From NCBI RefSeq assembly GCF_900119185.1, contig NZ_FPJE01000003.1, positions 124,001 through 188,000 on the forward strand: DNA of 64,000 nucleotides. Reading direction: 5' to 3'. This DNA is from Sinomicrobium oceani (GTDB taxonomy: Bacteria > Bacteroidota > Bacteroidia > Flavobacteriales > Flavobacteriaceae). The translations under genes were made by a program, and so were the position numbers. Each line of letters opens with the position of its first letter. The first letter of the stretch is position 1. Below, one piece after another: positions 8,667 through 16,931 of this stretch. The notes beneath the pieces are model-generated. The model was not told where the DNA came from. It saw nothing but the letters and a program-made list of their open reading frames with translations, and did no database searches.

Positions 8667-10040
8667 ATGAGAAGATCAGTGCTTTTTGTCCTTTTAATAA
8701 CTTCTGTCCTGTCTTTTGCCCAGCAAGAAGACGAAAAACAACTCAGGGCTATTTATGATATGGCTTTACTGAATGGTAAAGGATATCATTGGCTGGATTA
8801 CCTTTCCAACCAGATCGGGGGGCGCCTTTCCGGCTCATTGAATGCCGAAAGGGCCGTAAAATATACCAGGGAGCAACTCGATTCCCTTGGGCTGGATAAA
8901 GTCTGGCTACAACCGGTCATGGTACCGAAATGGGTACGGGGAACCCCTGAAATAGCTTATATAGAAACGTCCCCGGGTTTGACGACAAATGTTCCCGTAT
9001 GTGCTCTTGGCGGTTCCGTACCTACGGTAGCCAGTGGTATAAAGGCACAGGTTGTAGAAGTACAGGGACTTGAAGAGCTCAGTAAACTCGGAAGGGAAAA
9101 AATAGAAGGGAAGATCGTGTTTTACAATCGCCCTATGCAGGCCGACCTGATACAGACTTTTGAGGCTTACGGAGGATGTGTGGACCAGCGCTACGCCGGT
9201 GCCATGGAAGCCGGGAAGTACGGTGCCGTAGGAGTTATTGTCCGCTCTATGAACCTGCGTCTGGATGATTATCCGCATGCCGGAGCCATGAGTTACGGCG
9301 ATATTCCCGTAACACAGCGTATTCCTGCCGCAGCGATCAGTACAAACGGAGCCGAACTCCTGAGTGGTATGCTCACCCTGAACCCGGATCTTCGGTTCTA
9401 CCTCAGGCAAACCTGCAGACAGTTTGACGATGTGAAATCGTATAATGTTATCGGTGAAATTACCGGTAGCGAACGCCCCGAAGAAGTTATTGTGGTCGGC
9501 GGACACCTCGACTCCTGGGACCTCGGCGACGGGGCACATGATGACGGAGCGGGTTGTGTACAGAGTATGGAAGTCCTGAGACTGCTGAAAGAAACCGGTT
9601 ACAAGCCGAAAAGAACCCTTCGTGTGGTCTTGTTTATGAATGAAGAGAATGGTTTGCGTGGAGGAAATAAATACGCCGAAGAAGCCAAAGCCAGAAAAGA
9701 GAAGCACATTTTTGCGCTCGAAAGCGATGCCGGAGGTTTTACCCCGAGAGGTTTCAGTCTCGACGGGACCGATCAGCAGCTGGAACTGGTCAGAAGCTGG
9801 AAGCCTCTGTTTGAGCCATACCTGATCCACCTTTTTCAGAAAGGGTACAGCGGAGCCGATATCAGTCCGCTTGCCGGAGACGAGATCTTGCTGGCCGGAT
9901 TGCTCCCGGATTCGCAGCGGTATTTTGACCATCACCATGCGGCCAATGATACTTTCGAACATGTCAATAAACGCGAGCTGCAACTCGGAGCCGCAACTAT
10001 GGCCTCCCTGGTGTACCTGATCGACAAATACATGAAGTAA
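8667..10040 (+). CDS. Secreted M28 family metallopeptidase (carboxypeptidase Q-like)
   Basis: 457 residues with a Sec signal (hydrophobic residues 4-17, cleavage near FAQQ), so probably periplasmic. A PA-type insert (about 120-255) precedes the M28 zinc domain. Visible metal and catalytic residues: GGHLDSWDLGDGAHDDGAG (H280, D282, D292/293), NEEN (E326-E327), ESDAGG (D354) and DHHHAANDTFEH (His ligand in 422-424). This order matches plasma glutamate carboxypeptidase-like di-zinc exopeptidases. A strong terminator follows at once, so it is a single-gene unit. Confidence 0.92.
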   Translation: MRRSVLFVLLITSVLSFAQQEDEKQLRAIYDMALLNGKGYHWLDYLSNQIGGRLSGSLNAERAVKYTREQLDSLGLDKVWLQPVMVPKWVRGTPEIAYIETSPGLTTNVPVCALGGSVPTVASGIKAQVVEVQGLEELSKLGREKIEGKIVFYNRPMQADLIQTFEAYGGCVDQRYAGAMEAGKYGAVGVIVRSMNLRLDDYPHAGAMSYGDIPVTQRIPAAAISTNGAELLSGMLTLNPDLRFYLRQTCRQFDDVKSYNVIGEITGSERPEEVIVVGGHLDSWDLGDGAHDDGAGCVQSMEVLRLLKETGYKPKRTLRVVLFMNEENGLRGGNKYAEEAKARKEKHIFALESDAGGFTPRGFSLDGTDQQLELVRSWKPLFEPYLIHLFQKGYSGADISPLAGDEILLAGLLPDSQRYFDHHHAANDTFEHVNKRELQLGAATMASLVYLIDKYMK

Positions 10041-10079
10041 TAGTTGTTGAATACCAACTTTTCCAATCGTAAAAAAGTG

Positions 10080-10109
10080 CAAGCCGGGAATTTTTCCCGG
10101 CTTGTTTAT
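10080..10109 (+). terminator. Terminator after the M28 peptidase gene
   Basis: Perfect 11-bp stem (10080-10090 with 10094-10104, CAAGCCGGGAA/TTCCCGGCTTG), 3-base loop, then TTTATTTT. Confidence 0.85.
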
Positions 10110-10366
10110 TTTAGAACCGGAAAATTTCTCTACGGAGGTTTGGGGTAGCTTGTTTTTCACGAAAACCTACATATTTATCAATAATAACCGCGTATTGCTG
10201 ATTGATTTCACAAACTTTACCAAATCTTTTAGAAAACCCCTATTGGCAGGACCAAAATATTTGATAGATTTGTGAATTAACGGTACAGCTTGTGATTTTT
10301 ACTAAAAAAAGGTTTATTTTTTTGAAAAAAACAGAAAAAAATTAGCACAGGCAATTTTTTGTTTTA
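10110..10366. other. AT-rich non-coding region upstream of kduI
   Basis: With the flanking control elements this forms a gap of over 300 bases between the M28 gene and kduI. No conserved gene is seen in either strand; it probably holds the 5' regulatory zone of the uronate operon. Confidence 0.5.
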
Positions 10367-10374
10367 TATTTTTG
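10367..10374 (+). promoter_or_regulatory. -7 element (TATTTTTG) of the kdu/uxa operon
   Basis: TAnnTTTG match whose last two bases are also the first two bases of the LacI-type operator at 10373. Repressor binding would therefore block the promoter directly. Confidence 0.5.
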
Positions 10375-10386
10375 TAATCGATTGCA
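10373..10386. promoter_or_regulatory. LacI-type operator upstream of kduI
   Basis: TGTAATCGATTGCA, a near-perfect palindrome with the central CG typical of LacI/GalR operators. The same core GTAATCGATT occurs upstream of the pectinesterase gene at 22774-22787. The likely ligand protein is the LacI-family regulator encoded at 21549-22571. Confidence 0.7.
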
Positions 10387-10407
10387 TTAACCAAAACACA
10401 TTTGTCA

Positions 10408-11244
10408 ATGACTACATCAGAATTCAGGTATGCAGCTAACCCTGCAGACGCAAAGACGTATGACACGCAAAAGCTGCGTGATGAATTTCTAATAGAACCG
10501 GTATTCAGGGAGGATGAAATCAAACTCACTTACTCCATGTACGACAGGTATATTGTCGGGGGAGCTATGCCCGTAAAGAAAGATCTTGTTCTGGAAACCA
10601 TACCCTACCTGAAATCGGAGCATTTTCTGGACCGCCGGGAAATGGGAGTTATTAACGTAGGTGCTACGGGAACTGTAACAGTAGATGGAGTGGCGTATAC
10701 CCTGGATAAAAAAGAGGCGCTGTATATCAGTAAGGAGAGTAAGGAAGTGATTTTTTCCGCATCCGGTGAAGGACAACCGCTTTTTTACATCAACTCCGCT
10801 CCGGCACACCAAAAATTTCAGACCAAAAAAATAGGCAAGAACGAGGCCGAGGTCATTCATCTCGGAGACAATAAATCTGCCAATAAAAGAATACTCAACA
10901 AGCTGATTGTTAACAGTATCGTAGAAACCTGCCAGTTACAAATGGGACTGACAGAACTTGTGGAAGGTAATATATGGAATACGATGCCGGCACATACCCA
11001 TGAGCGCAGGATGGAAGCTTATTTCTATTTCGACCTCGACGAAGGCCATTCCGTATGTCATTTTATGGGACAACCGCAGGAAACGAGGCATATATTCATG
11101 CAAAACCATCAGGCGGTTTTATCACCGGAATGGTCTATACATTCCGGGGCGGGGACTTCCAATTATTCCTTTATATGGGGCATGGCCGGTGAAAACCTGG
11201 ATTATGGAGATATGGACGTATGTCCTCCGAATGAAATGAGATAA
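10408..11244 (+). CDS. kduI: 5-dehydro-4-deoxy-D-glucuronate isomerase
   Basis: Converts 5-keto-4-deoxyuronate (from unsaturated uronates released by pectate lyases) to 3-deoxy-D-glycero-2,5-hexodiulosonate, the substrate of KduD. The 278-residue cupin-type protein matches the family along its length: RYAANPADAKTYDTQKLRDEF at the start (shortened here), YIVGGAMP, and the metal-site block NTMPAHTHERRMEAYFYF. A TTG two codons upstream (10402) is in frame, but the ATG at 10408 gives the usual family N-terminus. First gene of the uronate operon, directly behind the operator. Confidence 0.95.
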   Translation: MTTSEFRYAANPADAKTYDTQKLRDEFLIEPVFREDEIKLTYSMYDRYIVGGAMPVKKDLVLETIPYLKSEHFLDRREMGVINVGATGTVTVDGVAYTLDKKEALYISKESKEVIFSASGEGQPLFYINSAPAHQKFQTKKIGKNEAEVIHLGDNKSANKRILNKLIVNSIVETCQLQMGLTELVEGNIWNTMPAHTHERRMEAYFYFDLDEGHSVCHFMGQPQETRHIFMQNHQAVLSPEWSIHSGAGTSNYSFIWGMAGENLDYGDMDVCPPNEMR

Positions 11245-11326
11245 AAATACTAAATAAGTCGTCAGGCATGTGCTTTACCTGTTGAAGCATTTTGTGACGA
11301 TTGTAATATTCCAAATGAAATACCTT

Positions 11327-12112
11327 ATGGATTTATTCAGTTTAAAAAATAAGAGAGCTGTGATCACCGGAGGTACTCATGGCCTCGGAATGGCCATGGC
11401 CGAAGGGCTTGGCCGGGCAGGCGCGGAGCTTGTGATAACGAGTACTACCCCGTCCAAATTAGAAGAGGCGCTGAAGCATTACCGGTCCGAAGGTTACCAG
11501 GCTTCCGGGTATATTTTTGACGTTACGGATGAAAAGGCTGCCGTGCTGAATGTAAATAAGATAGAAAAGGAGGTCGGCCCCATAGATATCCTGGTGAATA
11601 ATGCGGGGATTATAAAGCGTGAACTTGCCCTTGATATGGAAGTAGACGATTTTCGCCGGGTGATAGACGTGGATCTCGTGGGACCTTTTATCATGAGTAA
11701 ACTCGTGGCAAAAGGAATGGTAGAACGCAAAGGTGGAAAGATCATCAACATCTGTTCGATGATGAGCGAGCTGGGCCGTAATAATGTCAGTGCCTATGCT
11801 GCTGCCAAAGGTGGCTTGAAAATGCTTACCCGCAACCTGGCCACCGAATGGGCCAGATACAATATCCAGGTCAATGGTATAGGTCCCGGGTATTTTGCGA
11901 CTTCGCAGACGGCGCCGATACGGGTGGATGGTAACCCGTTCAACGAATTTATCATCAACCGCACACCTACGGGACGTTGGGGAAACCCCGAAGACCTTGC
12001 CGGTACGGTAGTATTCCTGGCTTCCGGGGCCAGTGATTTTGTCAATGGCCAGATTGTATATGTAGATGGCGGAATCCTGGCTACGATAGGTAAGCCTGCC
12101 AATGAAAAATAA
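11327..12112 (+). CDS. kduD: 2-dehydro-3-deoxy-D-gluconate 5-dehydrogenase (SDR)
   Basis: Reduces the KduI product to 2-keto-3-deoxygluconate with NAD(P)H. A classical short-chain dehydrogenase: TGGTHGLG (14-21), NNAG (91-94), catalytic S144, Y157 and K161, and a C-terminal VDGG. In-frame ATGs exist at 11270 and 11315. The one at 11327 (MDLFSLKNK) gives the family-typical start and 261 residues. It lies 82 bases after kduI in the same direction. SDRs are diverse, but the pairing with kduI makes the assignment strong. Confidence 0.92.
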   Translation: MDLFSLKNKRAVITGGTHGLGMAMAEGLGRAGAELVITSTTPSKLEEALKHYRSEGYQASGYIFDVTDEKAAVLNVNKIEKEVGPIDILVNNAGIIKRELALDMEVDDFRRVIDVDLVGPFIMSKLVAKGMVERKGGKIINICSMMSELGRNNVSAYAAAKGGLKMLTRNLATEWARYNIQVNGIGPGYFATSQTAPIRVDGNPFNEFIINRTPTGRWGNPEDLAGTVVFLASGASDFVNGQIVYVDGGILATIGKPANEK

Positions 12113-12115
12113 AGA

Positions 12116-12139
12116 TCAGGGCATTTTCATGTGCCCTGA
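12116..12139 (+). other. Intra-operon hairpin between kduD and uxaC
   Basis: TCAGGGCA (12116-12123) pairs with TGCCCTGA (12132-12139) across an 8-base loop. No T-run follows, so it may be a processing or mRNA-stability element rather than a terminator. Confidence 0.4.
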
Positions 12140-12170
12140 AAGTGATAAAAAATTCAGATAATAACAGATT

Positions 12171-13568
12171 ATGAGTTTTATTAAGGATGAAAGCTTTTTG
12201 CTGAACAATGATTACGCAAGAGCACTGTATTTTGATTATGCCGAAAAACAGCCTATCATAGATTATCATTGCCATTTGTCGCCGGGTGACATTGCTTCGG
12301 ATCGGATTTTTGATAACCTTACGCAATTGTGGATCGACGGAGATCATTACAAATGGCGGGGGATGCGGGCTTTGGGGATCGATGAAAAATATATAACGGG
12401 GAATGCACCGGACCGGGAAAAATTCCGGGCCTGGGCCAAAACGGTACCTTACACCCTGCGTAATCCGTTATACCATTGGACACATCTCGAATTGAAAAGG
12501 TATTTCGGGATCGGAGAGTTGCTCCATGAGAAGAATGCCGATGCGATCTATGACCAGGTAAACGAAAAACTGAAAACCAGGGAATACAGCTGCCGTAATC
12601 TGCTGGCACAGATGAATGTCGAAGTGGTATGTACTACCGAAGATCCCACGGATACGCTCGAACATCACCGGAAACTTGCCGGGGAAGGACAACATCTGAA
12701 AATGACGACTTCTTTTCGCCCGGACAAGGCCATCATGATCTCCAATGCGGGATTTAACGATTATATGGATAAACTCGGTGACGCAGCCGGTATATCCATC
12801 ACTACATACAATGACCTTTTGGATGCCCTGAAAAAAAGGATACAGTATTTTCACGATAACGGGAGCAGGGTCTCCGACCACGGACTGGAGCATATATACA
12901 GTGAGGAGTATACCGAAGCAGAAGTCAGGACCATTTTTGATAGGAAAAGAAAGGGAGAACCAGTAAGTGATAAGGAAGCCCTGAAGTTTCAGAGTGCCGT
13001 ACTGTTTTTCCTTTCCGAAACCTATGCAGAACTCGGGTGGGTGCAACAGTTTCACCTCGGGGCATTGCGAAATAACAACAGCCGGATGAACGACCTTCTC
13101 GGTCCCGATACCGGGTGGGATTCTATCGGTGATTTTACGCAATCGGTAGCGTTGTCCAGATTTCTCAACAGACTCGATAGTCAGGACAAGCTGGCCAGGA
13201 CAATTTTGTATAACCTGAATCCTGCTTTTAACGAGGTTATGGCCAGTATGATCGGTAATTTCAACGATGGAAGTGTCAAAGGTAAAATACAGTTCGGTTC
13301 GGCCTGGTGGTTCCTGGATCAGAAAGACGGGATGACCAAGCAGATGAATGCACTCTCCAATATGGGACTTATCAGTTGTTTCGTGGGCATGCTGACCGAT
13401 TCGAGAAGTTTTCTTTCTTTTCCGAGACACGAGTATTTCCGGAGATTGCTTTGCAACCTTTTCGGTGAAGAAATACAGCGGGGAGAATTACCTGAGGACA
13501 TGGAATGGATAGGAAAGATTATTTCGGATATCTGCTATAATAATGCCAAAGAATATTTCGAGTTTTAA
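12171..13568 (+). CDS. uxaC: Glucuronate/galacturonate isomerase
   Basis: Isomerises D-galacturonate to D-tagaturonate (and D-glucuronate to D-fructuronate), the first cytosolic step of free-uronate catabolism. It is an amidohydrolase-superfamily protein with DYHCHLSP (metal motif H33-x-H35) and full family length (465). The C-terminal part has SAWWFLDQKDGMTKQ and GMLTDSRSFLSFPRHEYFRR, both strongly conserved in UxaC. It is followed by kdgK and preceded by kduD, all in one direction. Confidence 0.96.
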   Translation: MSFIKDESFLLNNDYARALYFDYAEKQPIIDYHCHLSPGDIASDRIFDNLTQLWIDGDHYKWRGMRALGIDEKYITGNAPDREKFRAWAKTVPYTLRNPLYHWTHLELKRYFGIGELLHEKNADAIYDQVNEKLKTREYSCRNLLAQMNVEVVCTTEDPTDTLEHHRKLAGEGQHLKMTTSFRPDKAIMISNAGFNDYMDKLGDAAGISITTYNDLLDALKKRIQYFHDNGSRVSDHGLEHIYSEEYTEAEVRTIFDRKRKGEPVSDKEALKFQSAVLFFLSETYAELGWVQQFHLGALRNNNSRMNDLLGPDTGWDSIGDFTQSVALSRFLNRLDSQDKLARTILYNLNPAFNEVMASMIGNFNDGSVKGKIQFGSAWWFLDQKDGMTKQMNALSNMGLISCFVGMLTDSRSFLSFPRHEYFRRLLCNLFGEEIQRGELPEDMEWIGKIISDICYNNAKEYFEF

Positions 13569-13656
13569 CAAACCGTAAAAGATTTGTTTTCAGGAAGGAA
13601 AATCAGGGGAAACGGACGGTAAAAATCGTTACATTGCCAATCAAACACGGTATTTT

Positions 13657-14661
13657 ATGAGTAAGACAATTACTTTCGGAGAGGTACTCATGCGCCTTTC
13701 CCCCGAAGGGTATAAAAAAATAAGCCAGAGCAGTACGCTGGAGTTTTATTTCGGTGGGACCGAAATGAACGTAGGGGCTTCACTGGCCAACTTCGGAAAC
13801 GAGGTAAAGCATGTGACCTGTGTGTCTGACGACATCGTCGGACAGGCAGCGACCAGTACGATGAAACGCTATGGTATAGATACTTCGGCGGTGATCAGGC
13901 ACCAGGCACCACTGGGGCTTTATTTCCTGGAGGTAGGGGCCGTTATGAGGTCAAGCACCATTGCTTACAACAGGGCACACTCCGCTTTTGCGGGAATAGA
14001 ACCCGGAATGGTAAATTGGGAAGAGGTTCTCGAAGATGCGGATTGGTTCCACTGGACGGGAATCACCCCGGCAATTTCCGAAGGTGCCTGGAAAACCCTT
14101 GAAGAAGGCCTGAAAAAAGCTTTTGAGAAAGGTGTGCACATTACGGCCGATCCTACGTATCGGAAAGACCTGTGGAATTACGGACAGGATGCCCGCAGCA
14201 TATTGTCGGGATTATTAAGGTATTCTACGGTATTCATCGGAGGAGTTAACGAGATCAACGAAATACTCGGTACCTCTTATACCGGAGACCGGGAAGGCTT
14301 TATCGAAGCTGCGAAAACACTTTTAAAGGAATATCCTAATCTGGCCAAGGTTTTCGATAAGGTTCGTAACGGGGGCAATGCTTCGGCCCAGAAAATCAGT
14401 GCCCGTGCCTGGAACGGTAAAGACTATCTTGAGACCGAAGCGCTTGAAGTGGCTCACGTTGTAGATCGTATAGGCACAGGAGACGCGTATGCAGCGGGGC
14501 TTATCTACGGGCTTCAGCATTATGACGATCAGAAAACCATTGCCTTTGCCAATGCCGCATGTGCATTGAAACACACTATAGAAGGGGATGTAAACCTGGT
14601 TTCCGTAGCCGAAGTTATCGACGTGGTAGAGGGGAATATCTCCGGACGTATTAAGCGATAG
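13657..14661 (+). CDS. kdgK: 2-keto-3-deoxygluconate kinase (PfkB family)
   Basis: Phosphorylates KDG to KDPG, the point where the galacturonate and unsaturated-uronate branches meet. PfkB sugar kinase: GGTEMNVGASLANFG near the N-terminus and the signature DRIGTGDAYAAG, with catalytic base D276 and its anion hole. Length 334 matches Bacteroidota KdgK. Eda is encoded 64 bases downstream, so kinase and aldolase are co-expressed. Confidence 0.93.
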   Translation: MSKTITFGEVLMRLSPEGYKKISQSSTLEFYFGGTEMNVGASLANFGNEVKHVTCVSDDIVGQAATSTMKRYGIDTSAVIRHQAPLGLYFLEVGAVMRSSTIAYNRAHSAFAGIEPGMVNWEEVLEDADWFHWTGITPAISEGAWKTLEEGLKKAFEKGVHITADPTYRKDLWNYGQDARSILSGLLRYSTVFIGGVNEINEILGTSYTGDREGFIEAAKTLLKEYPNLAKVFDKVRNGGNASAQKISARAWNGKDYLETEALEVAHVVDRIGTGDAYAAGLIYGLQHYDDQKTIAFANAACALKHTIEGDVNLVSVAEVIDVVEGNISGRIKR

Positions 14662-14725
14662 TTCTCCGGCAGGAGCAAGATGAACAACAAACATAAGAAA
14701 AGATAACACCTAAACGAATTAACTG

Positions 14726-15397
14726 ATGTCCCGATTTACAAGAATATCCGTAGCGTTAAAGATGAAGGAAACCGGTATGGTACCGGTATTCTATCACCGG
14801 GATACGGAAGTATGCAAAGCCATTTTAAAGTCCTGTTATGATGGTGGCGCCAGAGTTTTCGAATTTACAAACAGGGGAGATTATGCCCATGAGGTTTTTG
14901 CCGAGCTCAACAGGTATGCCGAAAAAGAACTTCCGGAGATGATACTCGGGGTAGGCTCCGTAGTGGATCCCGGAACTACATCGCTGTACCTGCAATTGGG
15001 AGCGGCATTTATAGTTTCTCCGGTACTTCACCCGGAAATGGCCAAAGTGTGCAACCGGAGAAAAGTATTATGGTCGCCCGGATGCGGTTCGCTTACCGAG
15101 ATCTCCTATGCGGAGGAGCTAGGTGCGGAAGTCGTAAAGATATTTCCCGGAACCCAGGTCGGAGGGCCTGAATTTGTAAAGGCCGTCAAAGGACCATTTC
15201 CCTGGACGAGCATTATGCCTACGGGCGGAGTGGAACCTACCGAAGACAACCTCTCTTCCTGGTTCAAAGCCGGTGTACATTGCGTAGGTATAGGATCGAA
15301 ACTGTTTGTTAAAAAAGCAGATGGCAGTTTCGATTACGAAGGCGTAACCCATACTGTTAAAAAGGTTCTGGATACGATAAGTAATCTCCGAAAGTAA
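14726..15397 (+). CDS. eda: KDPG/KHG aldolase
   Basis: Cleaves KDPG to pyruvate and glyceraldehyde-3-phosphate. A class I aldolase of 223 residues; the Schiff-base lysine is K138 in EVVKIFPG and the conserved Glu is E46 in VFEFTNRG. The phosphate site MPTGGVEPTEDN is present. It completes the Ashwell pathway of this locus, directly after kdgK. Also known as kdgA in related loci. Confidence 0.94.
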   Translation: MSRFTRISVALKMKETGMVPVFYHRDTEVCKAILKSCYDGGARVFEFTNRGDYAHEVFAELNRYAEKELPEMILGVGSVVDPGTTSLYLQLGAAFIVSPVLHPEMAKVCNRRKVLWSPGCGSLTEISYAEELGAEVVKIFPGTQVGGPEFVKAVKGPFPWTSIMPTGGVEPTEDNLSSWFKAGVHCVGIGSKLFVKKADGSFDYEGVTHTVKKVLDTISNLRK

Positions 15398-15436
15398 CCG
15401 GAACAGCAATAAAATCAATCAATCTCACCCAAACCA

Positions 15437-16420
15437 ATGACACAAAAAACGAAGTTCTTCACATATACGGTCCTGCTTCTTGTTTTTACCGTATTTGTTT
15501 CCTGCGGAGAAGCGAGTAAGGTAAAAGTAATAAAGCTCGGGCACGGGCTTGATGCCTCCCATCCCGTACATGAGGCTATGACTTTTATGGCCGAACGACT
15601 CGCCGAAAAATCCGGCGGAAGCATGCAGATAAAAATATACCCCAGTCAGCAACTCGGTACCGAGCGGGAATGTCTGGAGTTATTACAAATAGGGAGTCTC
15701 GGGATGACCAAAGTTTCGGTAGGCGTACTCGAAAATTTTGTACCGGATCTGAGACTTTTCGGTTTACCCTTCTTGTTCCGTGATAAGGCCCATGCCAATA
15801 AAGTACTGGATGGAGAGATCGGGCAAGAGTTGTTGGATGCAAGCCTTGGTGTACGGTTGAAAGGAATGGCATTTTACGATGCCGGGAGCCGAAGCTTTTA
15901 TACCAAAAAGCCCGTGCATAAACCGGAAGACCTGGCAGGACAGAAACTTCGTGTTATGGAAAGCCAGACAGCTATAGATATGGTCCGGGAACTCGGCGGA
16001 TCACCAACCCCGATTTCCTGGGGAGAACTTTATACGGCACTACAGCAGGGCATCGTAGACGGGGCAGAAAATAACCTTCCCAGCTTTTACCTGTCTCACC
16101 ACTACGAGGTCTGTAAATTCTATATCGTAGATGAGCATACCAACCTTCCGGACATGCTGCTTATCAGTACCACGATCTGGGACGGGCTCAACGACCAGGA
16201 AAAGACATGGTTGGAAGAAGCTGCCAGAGAGTCGGTGGTCTACGAAAGAAAGATATGGGAAGAAGCCGAAAACCATGCCCTCGAAGAGATTAAAAAAGCC
16301 GGTGTGGAAGTTATATACCCTGATAAGGAACCCTTCAGGGAAAAGGTGTCCGGGATGTATGAAGACTTTAAAAAAGATAAACACCTTAAGGAACTCATAG
16401 AAGCTATCCAGGCCGAATAA
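15437..16420 (+). CDS. TRAP transporter substrate-binding protein (DctP family)
   Basis: Periplasmic receptor that delivers an organic acid to the DctQ/DctM membrane units. The N-terminus has a lipoprotein signal (VFTVFVSC). HPVHEAMTFMAE, YPSQQLGTERECLELLQIG and the conserved arginine strand GQKLRVMESQ are DctP features; that Arg normally binds the substrate carboxylate. The 327-residue length is typical. Genomic position inside the uronate operon implies galacturonate or another uronate as substrate, which is inference. Confidence 0.93.
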   Translation: MTQKTKFFTYTVLLLVFTVFVSCGEASKVKVIKLGHGLDASHPVHEAMTFMAERLAEKSGGSMQIKIYPSQQLGTERECLELLQIGSLGMTKVSVGVLENFVPDLRLFGLPFLFRDKAHANKVLDGEIGQELLDASLGVRLKGMAFYDAGSRSFYTKKPVHKPEDLAGQKLRVMESQTAIDMVRELGGSPTPISWGELYTALQQGIVDGAENNLPSFYLSHHYEVCKFYIVDEHTNLPDMLLISTTIWDGLNDQEKTWLEEAARESVVYERKIWEEAENHALEEIKKAGVEVIYPDKEPFREKVSGMYEDFKKDKHLKELIEAIQAE

Positions 16421-16463
16421 CCCTGTAAAATCATCAGTTCTTAAAAAACCAACGAAACAGATT

Positions 16464-16931
16464 ATGAAGAAAAAAATAGATAAGCTATTGGGAGGCTTTC
16501 TTGTATTGCTCCTGGTTATTCTGGTTCTGGCTGTCCTTTGGCAGGTCTTCTCCAGGTATATATTAAATGCACCGAGCTCCGTAACGGAAGAAATAGCCCG
16601 TTTTTTACTGATATGGGTAGGGATACTCGGGGCGGCGTACTGCTCCGGACAGCAGGATCACCTGGCTATAGAAATTCTGCCCCCGCGGCTGAATGAAACC
16701 AACCGCGTTAAACTCCGCATATTTATCAACGGGCTCATCATGCTCTTTAGTGTACTTGTATTTATTATCGGAGGGTCAAGGCTGGTATACCTCAATCATA
16801 TTCTCGGGCAGAGTTCCGCAGCCCTTCACTTGCCGTTGTCATACGTATATACCGTTATCCCGGTAAGCGGAGTAGTCATCCTTATTTACAAATGGATTGA
16901 AATCAGAAATCCCAAAAACTACCTGACATGA
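16464..16931 (+). CDS. TRAP transporter small permease subunit (DctQ family)
   Basis: 155-residue membrane protein with four hydrophobic segments (about residues 10-32, 46-65, 87-110 and 125-147). VTEEIARFLLIWVGILGAAYCSG is the core conserved region of DctQ (quoted in part: EEIARFLLIWVGILGAA). Its last four bases overlap the start of the large permease (ATGA), so translation of the two subunits is coupled. Confidence 0.92.
   Translation: MKKKIDKLLGGFLVLLLVILVLAVLWQVFSRYILNAPSSVTEEIARFLLIWVGILGAAYCSGQQDHLAIEILPPRLNETNRVKLRIFINGLIMLFSVLVFIIGGSRLVYLNHILGQSSAALHLPLSYVYTVIPVSGVVILIYKWIEIRNPKNYLT

Noticed and set aside
8907-10160. Long open frame (417 codons) antisense to the M28 peptidase gene
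   Set aside because: The plus strand encodes a complete peptidase with all metal ligands. The antisense frame also crosses the terminator at 10080-10109.
10402-10407. TTG start two codons upstream of the kduI ATG
   Set aside because: The ATG at 10408 gives the family-typical N-terminus and length; no ribosome site favours the TTG.
13619-13634. TAAAAATCGTTACATT upstream of kdgK as a third LacI operator
   Set aside because: It keeps only part of one half-site around the central CG and is not palindromic like the two accepted operators.
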